64,000 nt of DNA from Phaeosaccion multiseriatum (lineage: Eukaryota > Ochrophyta, other classes): assembly GCA_965112735.1 (NCBI GenBank), contig OZ218954.1, forward strand, positions 3,844,001 to 3,908,000. Direction: 5' to 3'. Positions 33,701-44,114 of this stretch are shown in pieces (the stretch's first letter is position 1; every line of letters begins with the position of its first letter). The position numbers were made by a program, and so were the translations under genes. The notes under the pieces are model-generated. The model searched no databases and had not been told where the DNA came from. It was given only the letters and a program-made list of their open reading frames with translations.

Positions 33701-35848
33701 CCTTTCTTTCCCTCCACAGCCGAAGCAAGCCCCTGGACAAACTCAGCTCCGTGCGGCCGTTGAATAGGTGAGTGAGTGAGTGAGTGAGTGAGTGGGTGGG
33801 TGAGTGAGTGAGTGAGTGAGTGAGTGAGTGAGGGAATGAATGCATTGGGGAGTGAGTGAGTGAATGAATGCGTGGGGGAGTGAGTGAGTGAATGAGTGAG
33901 CGAGTAAGTGAGTGAGTGTGTGAGTGAGTGAGAGAGTGAGGGAATGAATGAATGCATTGCGGAGGGAGTGAGCGAGTGAGTGAGGGAGGAAGGGAGTGAA
34001 TGAATGCGTAGGGGAGTGAGTGAGTGAGTGAGTGAGTGAGAATGAGTGCGTGAGTGTGAGTGTGAGTGAGCGGGTCCCGAATACGCCCCTCCCCTCCGCT
34101 AGCCCCTCACCTCCCTCCCTCCCTCCCCCCTCCCCTCCCCTCCCCCCCTTTAGTATCTTCCACCCCGCTCTGATCATGTCCATCCTGGGGCAATTCGCCC
34201 TGCACATGGGGGTGATGGTGTACCTGTCTTGGTCCTCCAAGGCCTTTCTGCCCGACGACTACGAGCCCGACCTCGATGGAAAGTTCCAACCCAACCTCTT
34301 CAACAGCTGCGTCTTCCTGGTGGGGGCCGTGCAGCAGGTGAGGGAGGGAGGGAGAGATAGATAGGAGGGAGAGGTGTGGTGTATTTTGGCGTAGGGAAGG
34401 AAATGTATTGACTTACTAGGGTGGTTGAATGTCTGTCTCGGAGAGTGAGGATGACAAAGGAACCAACCCACAGAAGGTATGAGGCTCGGAGAGTGAGGAT
34501 GACAAGGGAAGCACAAGGGTAGGTATCGGGCTCACGCTCCCACCCAACCTCAACTACATGCACGCTCACGTACTCACGCACGCACGCGCTCTGGTGCGTC
34601 CCTTCCTACCTATCCATCTCCCTGCCCCCCTCTCTCCCTCTCTCCCTCTCTCCCTCCCTCTCTCCCTCCCCTACCTCCCTCCTTCGCCTGTCCACTCCCC
34701 TCCCCCCCTCTCAGGTGAGCGTGTTTGTGGTGAACCTCAAGGGCGCTCCGTTCATGAATGGGCTCATGGAGAACAGGCCCCTCCTCTACTCTCTGGGGGC
34801 CACCTTCGCGCTCGTGTTCATGTCGGCCTCGGAAACCATCCCCAAGCTCAACAAATGGCTGCAACTCGAGCCCTTCCCCACGGATCAGTTTAGAACCAAC
34901 GTGCTCACCGGTACGTGTGCGTATGTGTGTGTGTGTTCGAATCTCTCCATCCCTCTCCCCGTCTTTAGTGTCTCTTCCCTCCTGTACTTCCCCTGCCCTC
35001 GCTCGCCAGCCCCCCCCCGCCCCTTCCTCCTCTCTGTCCCCTTCGGTGTGCCATGTGTAGCAGTCAGGTCAGCAGCCACAGCAGTACCATACGCCACTAC
35101 GCCTCATGTCAAAACCTCCTCCCTCCCTCCCCCCCTCCCTCCTCCCTCACCCTCTCCATCCACTGCCATCGTTCCCTCCTTCCCTGCAGCTCTGGGTCTG
35201 GATTTTGTGGCATCCCTATTGTGGGACAGACTAATGGTGGCCATCTTCGCCCCCCGCCTGCTCTATGAGAGCATGAAGGGCACCACCATGAAAGATGTCA
35301 TGCAGGTAAGGAGGGAAGCTTGTGGGGAGGAGGAGGAGGAGGAGGAGGAGGAGGAGGAGGAGGAGGAGGAGGAGCAGGAGGATGAGGAGGAGCAGGAGGA
35401 GTAGGACGAGGAGGGGGGGGAGGAGGAGGAGGAGGAGGAAGGGGCGGAGGAGGAGGAACATATACTTAACATACACACACACACACTCTCTCTCGCCTCC
35501 TTTGCATGATGCCTTTGCGTGATGCCTTTGCGTGATGCCTTCCTTCAGGTGGTAAGGACGCTCGGGATGTGCTACTTCATCATTAACTTACTCGCCAATG
35601 CGGAGGACCCGGACGAGTGGGAGAGGATGCTGGCAGAGGAGGAGGCAGCGGCAGCAGCGGCGGCGGCGGGGGTGGCGGGAGTGGCAGTGGGTGGCGAGGC
35701 CGTGGGGGAGGCAGTGACGGGCGCGCTGGCGGGGGCAGCGGGGGGGATGGCAGTGGATGGAGGGGCGATGCGCGGCAGCGGCGCTTCGTCGGGCGAGTTC
35801 ACAGCCGAGGCGCTGCTGGAGCAGGCTCAGATGGGGGTGAGGGGTTAG
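24112..35848 (+). CDS. SPF1: P5A-type P-type ATPase (Spf1/ATP13A1-like, ER transmembrane-helix dislocase)
   Basis: I place 23 exons, the first 24112-24396 and the last 35549-35848, giving about 1,690 residues against about 1,200 for usual members. Family marks: [21 protein letters not shown], the P5A-specific PPELP (residues 545-549), [22 protein letters not shown] (phosphorylated Asp588), [38 protein letters not shown] and [21 protein letters not shown]5A pumps extract mistargeted membrane helices from the ER. Main exons: 26535-26702, 27248-27402, 27778-28300, 28672-28955, 29240-29704, 30398-30575, 30785-31756, 32980-33144, 33341-33468, 34154-34337, 34715-34910, 35190-35305. Extra length comes from acidic, Gly-rich and Lys-rich insertions and a SAP-like segment at 31480-31617. 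Exon 28672-28955 needs one base more (or two fewer) to stay in frame; the 12-G run near 28909-28920 is the likely place. Confidence 0.9.
25862..25895 (+). repeat. Telomere-like CCCTATA/CCCTAAA microrepeat
   Basis: Four CCCTATA units end in CCCTAAACCCT inside a P5A intron. It is short and imperfect, so it is an interstitial microsatellite rather than a chromosome end. Confidence 0.6.
26277..26470 (+). repeat. (GGA)n-rich intron tract
   Basis: GGA triplets with occasional GAC and GAT interruptions occupy most of the intron between P5A exons 5 and 6. A second, purer tract lies at 26717-26880 in the next intron, and others at 28380-28501 and 35329-35455. Confidence 0.9.
31480..31617 (+). other. 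SAP-like (MANF C-terminal-like) segment inside P5A ATPase
   Basis: Within the 972-bp exon, after the GDGAND block and a Lys/Glu-rich linker, the protein reads [14 protein letters not shown], then [17 protein letters not shown]. The pattern of a first helix, VGVD, ECVEK, and a second helix resembles SAP-like folds, as at the C-terminus of MANF/CDNF. It interrupts the usual step from the P domain to the following membrane helices. Family assignment is by pattern recognition only. Confidence 0.4.
32568..32830 (+). repeat. 23-bp minisatellite in P5A intron
   Basis: About eleven units of CCTCTACACCTCTAACATCC with small variants (ATCCCTCCC/ATCCCTGCC/ATCCGTGCC), beginning right after the exon ending at 32530. 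Confidence 0.93.
33555..33635 (+). repeat. (CCCTTA)n hexamer array
   Basis: About thirteen CCCTTA units in a P5A intron. The unit is not the telomeric CCCTAA. Confidence 0.95.
33768..34070 (+). repeat. (GAGT)n-rich tract in P5A intron
   Basis: GAGT units with larger repeats of GGGAATGAATGCATTG-type interruptions start at the donor itself: the GTGAGTGAGTG donor of the exon ending at 33767 is the first unit of the array. Confidence 0.92.
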
Positions 35849-36218
35849 GGTGGAGGGGTGAGGGTGGAGGGGAGGGGCAGAGAGGGACGGACAGCACACG
35901 CTAGCTGGGGAGTATAGGAGAGGAGAGGGGAGGAGTGGAGGGTGTGGAGAGGGAGAGGCACCGATGCCCAGAGCGTGGGGATGGCACACGATAATCACAC
36001 AGGAATCACACAGGGCGTCTCGTTGGCGGGAGAACAACGCATTAACGTTAATGCTAACGTTACTCTCACAGGTTGGCGCCGCATGGGGCCAACTCCTGTG
36101 AGCAAGCAACACTCTTCCTTTCCTAAAGGAATGGGCCTCTGCCTCTGCGGCTCCTCGGTGTCCGTCCGTCTCCCCGTCTCCCTGGCTGACCGTCTTGTCA
36201 GTCGATGTCTGTCTGCCT

Positions 36219-36261
<43 letters not shown>

Positions 36262-36577
36262 AGTCAGTCTGTCTGTCTGTCTGTCAGTCAGTCAGTCTGT
36301 CTGTCTGTCTGTCTCTCTCTCTGCGTGTGTGTGCGTGTGTGTGTGGTTACTCGCCCACCTCTCCGCCTCTGCGCTGCGTTGGCCTACCCCTCCCTGCTGG
36401 ACGGACCTGCTGACGGCGTGTGTGGCAGAGGTGTGGACCACCCCTTACAGCGGCGTCCCCTCACAGGCTATCCCCATATACCTCTACGCTGTTACCATAC
36501 ACCTCTACACGCTATACCCATACACCTCCACACTGCACCGCTCTACCGTATGGTGTGCTAACACGGCACGATTGGCC
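35849..36577. other. Convergent intergenic region, P5A / RraA-like
   Basis: 3' flanks of two converging genes. It contains CAGT/CTGT tetranucleotide runs at 36218-36316 and several CCATACACCTCTAC-like phrases at 36470-36535. No exon recognised. Confidence 0.6.
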
Positions 36578-38277
36578 CTACGCCCCCGTGTACCCGCCGC
36601 CCGCGCCACCCGCCCCCACCCCCTCCTCGTCATCATCGTCCTCGTCCTCTGTGTTCATAAACTCAAAGAGCGAGCACCCGTTTTCTGTAACGTCCAAGAA
36701 GACCCTGTCCTCGTGCCTCTGAATCTCGCTACTCCTCTGCGCCAGCTCCTCGATGTGAGCAAGGTCCTTTCCCAAGTTCACGCACCCATCCGCGTCGGCA
36801 AACAAGACGTCCCCGGGGCGAATGTGCAGGCCTGTGTGGAGTGAGTGGGTGTGCGTGCGTGTGTGGGTGAGTGTGTGTGTGGGGTGGGGGGGGCGTCAGC
36901 CCCAATCGATGCCGCATGCCCCACTAGTATAGTAAACCACCTTCCTCCCTCCCTCCCTCCCTCCCTCCCTTCCTTCCTTCCTTCCTTCCTTCCTCCTTGC
37001 CTGCCTCCACGCCCCTTCCCTCCCCTCCTCTCCTCTCCCCTCCTTCCCCCTCCCCTCCCCTCCCCTCCCCTCCCCTCCCCTCTCCTCCCCTCCCCCCCCC
37101 CCCCCTCTTCTCCCCTCCTCTTCCCTCCCCTCCCCTCTCAGGACTCACCTCCGATGGTGACAGGGACATTCCTGTGCTCTTGATGGGGCAAGCGCGGCTC
37201 CGGCGATGAGAGCATGCCGGCGTTGGGGCTGATGGACAACGAGTACACGGGGAAGTCTGAGCGACTCAGGGTGTGCACGTCTCGGCAGGCTCCGTTGATC
37301 ACCATTCCGGCCAGACCACGCCTCTTGGCCTCAGCACTGGCGAGACGGATGGAGAGAGACGAGGAGGCGAGGAGAGGGAGAGACAGGCAGGGAAGGCAGA
37401 GGAGGCAGACAAGGCAGAGAAGGGCGAGAGAGAGAAAAGGGGGTTAGGGGGGGCAGAGCTGAGGGAGGGAGGGATGGCAACTTAGGGATCTTGCTCCTTG
37501 CTCAAGGGGAGGGAGGGTCACCCCACCGGGGAGGGAGGGTCACCCCACCCCACCTCGCTTGGGACCCACACGACGATACACATGCAAGCATGCACGCACG
37601 CACGCACGCACGCACGCACCAGAAGAGCTCTCCGGCGACGGCATAGCGCGACTCCTTGGCGTCGATGACGAGCACCTGCCCTGGACATGACTCCTGCACA
37701 GATGGCACATGATGGCAGTAGCATGGAAGCAGCGACACATGAAGAGATGCCTTAGTTAGAGGAGTCCATCCTCCTTCCCTCTTTCTTCCTGCTCACCCAC
37801 TTACTGACCTTGAGTGCATCCACCACGAAGCGGAGGTCGGGTACGAGGTCCTTGTCCGTGCTGGACACCGGGCACACCGTCACCGCACGCCCCACCATGG
37901 CCTTGGGCACGGCTCCAAGGGCGGAGCGGCGAGGCAGATGCAGCACTGCGTTGCCCACCGAGGTGTCTGCGTCGCACAGGCTCGTGGTGTCGCACTGTAA
38001 AAGGGTCTGTGCATTATATATGGCAGGGTATAGAATGAAGTCGTTAGTTTGTTTGCACGGGCCCAAGGGGAGTTGAGGAAAAGAAAAGTCATGATGCGAC
38101 GTACTTACCCGTCTCAACACCAGCCACTTGGCCTCGTCTGCAGCAGCAGAGAAGTCCCTCCTCTTTGCCATGGCTGCTGCTGGTGCTGTTATTTGCGGTG
38201 TTGGTGTTCTTATCCTTGCTCTGATCCGGCTGCTCCTTGCCCCACCGCCGATGCTACTGATCATCCTGCTGCTCCTG

Positions 38278-38321
<44 letters not shown>

Positions 38322-38402
38322 GCAAAGCCTGCCGCCATCTCGCGCCGATAAAGAGTGGCACAGTCTTGTGATGGAGAGGCATCCCCTTCTCATCGAAGAC
38401 AT
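36578..38402 (-). CDS. RraA-like protein (HMG/CHA aldolase or demethylmenaquinone methyltransferase-annotated family)
   Basis: Five minus-strand exons, 38402-38109, 37994-37809, 37693-37620, 37336-37149 and 36831-36578, give 331 residues. The core has SVGNAVLHLPRRS, GRAVTV, GQVLVIDAKESRYAVAGELF, then GLAGMVINGACRDVHTL, in which Arg203-Asp204 correspond to the family's RD motif, and HIRPGDVLFADADGCV near the end. RraA-fold enzymes include metal-dependent 4-hydroxy-4-methyl-2-oxoglutarate aldolases and the bacterial RNase E inhibitor RraA; substrate is not evident. The C-terminus adds an acidic run (NTEDEDDDDEE) and a Gly tail. The Ser/Arg-rich N-terminal 90 residues could be an organelle transit peptide. 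The start is uncertain: Met at 38402, 38393 or 38171 all fit, and the reading frame is open upstream to 38600. Confidence 0.8.
36940..37140 (-). repeat. CCTT/CTCCC pyrimidine tract in RraA intron 4
   Basis: CCTCC, CCTT and CTCCC units fill most of the intron between exons 37336-37149 and 36831-36578. Confidence 0.85.
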
Positions 38403-38719
38403 CCCTCGTCGCTCGTGCTTTGTTTTTATTTGCCGCACGAGAGACGTCTTGATTTCCCGAGGCCATCCAGTGCCATCGGATCGCCATCGGGGAAGCCTCT
38501 CTTTGGCGCGGGTCTGCGTCTCTAGCTTTCCAAAGAGATCAAAAAGGAAAAGGAAAAGCTCTTCTTGCTTTCTCACTTCGCGGCGGAAAGCCCTGCACAA
38601 GCTCCTTCCATCCCTCTGCTTCCTCTCCTAACTACTTTCTCTCTTTTCCTCTTCTTTCTTCGTTGTGCCTTGTTCAACCACAGTCCACCACAGCCAGGCT
38701 TTTAAGCTTCTACTGCACC
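38403..38719. promoter_or_regulatory. Putative bidirectional promoter, RraA-like / PPR-SMR
   Basis: A 317-bp interval separates the divergent starts if the start at 38402 is right. It is largely open reading frame on the minus strand, so part may be coding or 5' UTR for the RraA-like gene. It ends in a TTTCTCTCTTTTCCTCTTC pyrimidine run before the PPR start. Confidence 0.35.
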
Positions 38720-41700
38720 ATGCTCGACAGGCCCTTGTCGGCGCTGGCTGTGGGGGGGCACTATACTCCGAGCAGCAGCAGCTGGACCTCGCACGTTTCC
38801 CAATGCCACCTTTGTAGCACCACCAGCGCCTTTCGGAGGAGGAGAAGGATGAGGGATGGTACGAGTTTTATCATGGCAGGTCGTGGCCACTTCACACGCA
38901 GAGACGGCGTATTCTCTAGGAAAGGAACAGCAAAGGACCATGCGGTGACCAGCGACTTGATCGTTTGGCGCGGAAGGAAGAGGCCGCTTCAGCAGTCGGC
39001 CAGTTGGCCAGGCCCTGGTGCTCGGACTAGAGGCGCTCCCATCCACAGGGGCGTGCGCCTGTCCATGGCGAGCGCAGGCGACCCAACTGGGAGGAAAGAA
39101 CCGCAGGAAGCGAACTCCTCTTCAGTGGGCAGGAAAGAAGAAGAGCTAGGCAGCCGAGCCATGACGAAAGCTGAGGGGCAAAAGTCGGCACAGATTCGCC
39201 TGCGCAAGGGCATAAAGCGCTGCGGCCGGGACCAAGACTGGAAGGGGGCGCTGAAGCTGCTGGAGGAGGCCAGACAAGGAGGCACCCCCCCCAGTGCCCC
39301 CGTCTACGGCGCGTTGATCAGTACCCTCGCACGTGCCGAGCAGTACACGAGAGCGCTAGACCTGTTCGAAGAGATGGGGAGCAAGGGTTTCCAGCCTGAC
39401 ATCACCACGTACAACGCTGCCATGAATGCCTGCAACGCGCTGGAGATGCCCAAGCTGGGCCTGACCATACTCCGGGATGTACGGGAGCGCGGAGTGGGGC
39501 TTGACGCGGACACCTTCCGCATCGCTCGCGTCGTGTGCGCACAGGCGGGGGGGGGAGCGGACGCGCTGCTGCGTGAGCTCAAGCAGCAGCAGAGGAAGCA
39601 GTACGTGAGTTGTATTTGTAGAACGAATTGGCTTGGTAGTTAGGTCGTTTGCGTTTTTTATGTGAGTCAGTGGGCCAGTAAGTGAGTCAGTGAGTCAGTG
39701 AGTGAGCGAGTGAGTGGGCGAGTGAGTGAGTGAGTGAGTGAGCGAGCGAGTGAGTGAGTGAGTGAGTGAGTGAGTGAGTGAGGGAGGGAGTGAGTGTGGA
39801 AGGGCGTATTCTTCATCGACTTACTTGGGCCAGGAGCTCTGTCCTTCCTATTGGTTACTCAATCATTCCTCAGTGTCTTTATATCCCCTGGTTGGTGACG
39901 CAGTCCTTCCTCCGTTTCTTTACATCTTTTGGTCACTCATGTACACACGGCGCCTATCTGTCTGTTTTTCCGCCTATGCTTGTCTTCCATCTACTCCCCA
40001 TAATACATACAGCTCACGCCGAACAAGCTTGCGGAGTTCGACTCAAGGAAGAGCCTCGTGGACAAGTTCCGGAGGCTTGGATGGCAGCAGCAGCAGAGAG
40101 GAGGGGCGGGGGGAGGGGGGATGGCACCGGACGGGGGAGCGTGTGCGGTGCAAGAGCTGATCCGAACGGAGAGGCGCAAGAGAGAGAGAGGCGGCCCCAT
40201 CACCCTCACGGTGCACAGTTACAGCGCGGCGGTGGACGCGTTGGTGCGCGTGGGGGCGTACGACGCTGCCAGAGAGACAATGGGACTGATGCTCGAGGAT
40301 GGTGTGGCACCCAATGAGGTCACATACAACTCCTTCCTGACTTGGCACAGCCGCTTGGGGGAGGTGGACGCGGTGTTGAGCTTGATGGAGGAGATGCGAG
40401 GGGCGGGGCTCGAGCCGGGCAACCACAGCTACGCATCGCTTCTGACGGCGTATGGGAGGGCCAAAGGAGTGGGGAGCGGGGAGGGAGTGGAGAAGATGGA
40501 GAAGATGGGGCAGGTTCTGCAGCAGATGGAGGGGGAGGGGGTGAGGCCCAATGCCTTCACGCTCAGTGCCGCGGCCTTCGCCTACGGGACGGCGATCACG
40601 ACCCCGGGGGACGTCGAAAAGGTTTTGGAGGAGGTGGTTGGTCGAGCAGTCAAGGAGAAGAATGGTGAGGGTGATGGTGTTGGTCATGATGATCACCATG
40701 CCGAAGCGGAACCAAAGGGCGAAGCCAAGAGGGAGGAGGAAGAAGTCAGGTTGGTGTACAAGGCGCTGCTGGCCTCCCTGGCGCGGAGGGGTGACTTGGC
40801 GGCGGCGCAGAAAGTCGTGGTCGACATGAGAAGTCGAGGTGTGGCGCGGCCCGACCTCAGCACATACTCCTCCCTCCTCAAGGCGTGCGATCGTAGCGGG
40901 CAGTGGAGCAAGGCATTGGACTTGCTGGGACAGATGAAGAGCCTCGACGGACTCCGACCCAACGTGTTTACCTACAACCAGGTGCTGTCCATTTGTGCGA
41001 GGGTCCCGCTGCCAGCCAAGGTGGCCGAGCTCATTGCTGAGATGCAGAGGACACAAGAGATGGCACCAGACGCTGCCTCTTACAACGCGCTCATTCAAGC
41101 TCTAGGGGCGGCCGGGGTGGGGGAGAGGGCGGAACGGGTGGTCGTGGCCATGCGGTTGCGTGGAGTCATGCCCACCAAGCAAACCTACTCTGCCCTGCTT
41201 ACAGCGTACGGCAATACCGCGAGGGGCAAGCGTGTGTCGGCGGAGAGGGTTCTCTCGGTGCTGGACGAGATGCGGCTCCAGCACAACAGGCAGCAAAAGA
41301 GCAGTCCGGGAACGGCTCCCCAGCCTCATCCTCCTTCTACTTCTCCTTCCCCTCCCCCCCCTAAGACGAGGGCTGCCTCCCCTCCGGGCCCCTTTTGCTA
41401 CCACTGCGCCATCTCGCTGTGCGGCAAGGCAGGGGACGTGCCCCGCGCCACGAGTGTGCTCCAGAGGATGGCAGCGGATGGCGTGCCCCTCACCGGCGTG
41501 ACCTTCGCTGTGCTCACCTCCGCCTGCTGCCAGGCTGGGGACTTGCCCTCCTCACTTGAAGTGCTGGGCAGGGAGGACTTTCGACCCAATGCCGAGGTCT
41601 TCACCGCCGTCATTCGGCTGTGTGCGGAGTGCATTACAAAGGCAGTGGACAGTGGTGATGGCGAGAGGGTAACAACAGAGGGCAACGCAGCAGAGGACAG

Positions 41701-42655
41701 CAAGGGACATGTTGGTGGTGATGGTGGTGGTGGTGGTGGTGGTGGTGGTGGTGGTGGTGGTGAGCAGACTAGTGCTTTGGAGCAGCCGCAGCAGCTGCTG
41801 GACACGCTGGAGGGACTGTGGGAGGCCATGCTCAACGCGGGGATGGGCCCCACTGCCGACACATGCGCTGCTGTGGTCAGCGCTTGCGGCAGGGCGGGGC
41901 AGTGGGCGAGGGCCAAACGACTGGCCAATGAGATGCGTGAGGTGGGGCGAGGAGGAGGAAGAGGAGAGGGAGGAGGGGGGTTGGGTGGGGATGTGCTGGC
42001 GTTACCGTGCTACACGGCTCTCATGGCCATGCATGCCGAGGCCGGAAACCATGAGGAGGTGCTGGCACTGCTTGAAGAGATGCGGCGCGAGGAGGGTGTG
42101 GAGCCTGACCGCACAGCCTACTTCACCGCCATGGCGAGCTTGGAAGCTGGAGGACGGGGAGGGGCAACGAGAGGGGGGGACATGAGCGGGTTGGAGGAGG
42201 AAAGAGGGGGCGGGCCTGAGCCTCAGACTAGGGTGTACGAACTGTACGCAGAGGCCGTGGAGAGGGGGGCGGTCACGCACTGGGCCTGGAGAGGGGGCGA
42301 GCAGGAGGAGGAGGAGGAGGAGGAGGGGCGAGGAGGGGAAGGAGCAGGGGAAGGAGCAGGGGCAGAGCAGGCCGAGGGCCGTCCTCCTCGTCGTCCTTCG
42401 AGGGAGTGGACAATGGATCTACAAGGATTCTCCCCGGGGGCCGCCAGAGCCGCCTTGCACCACGCCCTGTCGGTGGAACGAGTGATCGGAAACCTGCGCA
42501 TCGTGACTGCGCGAGGGGGGAGCGAGGGAAGCTCCTCCTCCTCCCCGGGGCTGCTGTGCACCGTCCTGAGGGAGGAGTATGGTCTGGTCGCGACGAGGGA
42601 GGAGGGGGAGAGGGACGGAGACTACGACGTGCTGGGGGTGGACGTGAAGGAGTGA
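38720..42655 (+). CDS. Pentatricopeptide-repeat protein with C-terminal SMR domain
   Basis: Two exons, 38720-39604 and 40013-42655, encode 1,175 residues. PPR units begin near residue 194 (PVYGALISTLARAEQYTRAL; TTYNAAMNACNALEMPKLGL) and continue from about 359 (HSYSAAVDALVRVGAYDAAR, VTYNSFLTWHSRLGEVDAV, FTYNQVLSICARVPLPAKVA, ASYNALIQALGAAGVGERA and others), interrupted by His/Gly and Pro-rich insertions. Residues about 1091-1175 (DLQGFSPGAARAALHHAL, then LRIVTARGG) match a small MutS-related domain. PPR-SMR proteins act in plastid or mitochondrial RNA handling, and the Arg/Ser-rich N-terminus fits organelle import. The SMR motif LDxH appears as MDLQ and TGxG as TARG, so nuclease activity is doubtful. 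The single intron carries a (GAGT)n tract at 39665-39790. Confidence 0.88.
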
Positions 42656-43004
42656 AGGTGGAGGGTAGAGTGGGGTGCTGCTAGCGGTTAATGAAATGAC
42701 TCTCTCTGTCTTTATGTAAATAGAGGAACAGCAAGCTATGGAGAGGAAAGACATTTACGTAATCCCCCCCCCTCCCCTTACGTAAGTGTAACTGTAATTC
42801 GGGACATGCAGGTAGGGATCAACAGAGAAAAAGAGAAGAGTCCCCTCCTATAAAAAAAGATGATGATGTCCACATCTTTCTCTTGTCTTTAGGGAAACCC
42901 AAGAGCACCGCAGCAGTAGCAGCAGCAGCCAATACTGCACGGACCATCGCTCAGCAGGAAATCGGAAATGTAATTAACTTGGAGAACTTACCTCCTCCTC
43001 AACC
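42656..43004. other. Intergenic, PPR-SMR 3' flank and LRR gene 5' region
   Basis: CTTTACGTAA-like phrases occur near 42750 and 42778 (ACATTTACGTAATCC, CTTACGTAAG), and CTATAAAAAAAGATG at 42848-42862 is TATA-like, about 145 bp before the LRR start. No exon seen. Confidence 0.45.
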
Positions 43005-44061
43005 ATGTCTGTACTTAGTAGTTATCGGAGCGTGTGGTCAGCCATGCCGGAGGACGCGGACTACGCCAAGGACGAGGAGTACGAGTTCTTTGACTGGAGC
43101 CTGGGGGAAAACGACGACGAGGACGAAGAGGAGGAGGAAGTGGAGGACGAAGCGGCGAAGGGAGGAGGGGATACGGAGCAGAAGGACCACGACGAGGACA
43201 TTGAGGAGTACGCCGAGGATGAGCCGCCATTCACACCACCTCTGGACTTGTCAGGTGAGCTGTGTGTTGCATTGTTCTGGGGAGGAGGGGCGGAGGGCTC
43301 GTGATGGGAATTGGCTGTGCAGTCACCGAGTAGTTGGCTTTCTGTCTCCTATCACTGGGGCCCTAGACACCATGCTCCGCGGCTCCGCCGTCTTGACGGT
43401 TTCCGCCTCACCAGCCCCCCCCCCCCCCAACATGCTACCCTGAGACTGAGTGTGAGCCTGACCCTCCTGGCCCTGACCCTGGCCCTGACCCTGGCCCTGC
43501 TCCTGACCCTGCTCCTGACCCCGACCCTCCCCTGCTCTCTTCTTCCCCTGCGGACAGAGCGAGATATCTCTGTGAAAGACGTCCGCGCCTTCTTGGAGCA
43601 GCTCACAGACGCGTCCCTCGTCACCGACCTTGTGGCGCTCAACCTCGCGGGGAATAAGCTCGGTGGGTGGGTGGGTGGTGGGTGGAAGAGCATGGGTGGA
43701 TGTGTGCGTGGGTGGTGACTGCAGTGAGAGGGCTTGCAGCCGCGAAGAAGGGAGGAGGAGGGGGATGAGATACAGACGGGGAAGGGCAAGGGAGGAGCTT
43801 GTGCAGAGGGCGCCTATGTCAACTCCCTTACACCGGCACCCTTCTCCCCCCTCCCCCACGCACGCACGCACGCACGCACGCACGCCCACCCCGTCCGCAG
43901 GGCGAGATCTCGAGCCGATGGAGCCTCTCCTCGCGCTCATTCGCCGCTCCAAAAAGAGCCTCACGGGCATCAATCTGGCAAGGTGAGTGGGGACTACTGG
44001 GGAGTGGCTCAGTGCTCAAGGGCACAGCGTTCAGTATATGGGTCAAGGGAGCGGCAGCAGC

Positions 44062-44114
<53 letters not shown>

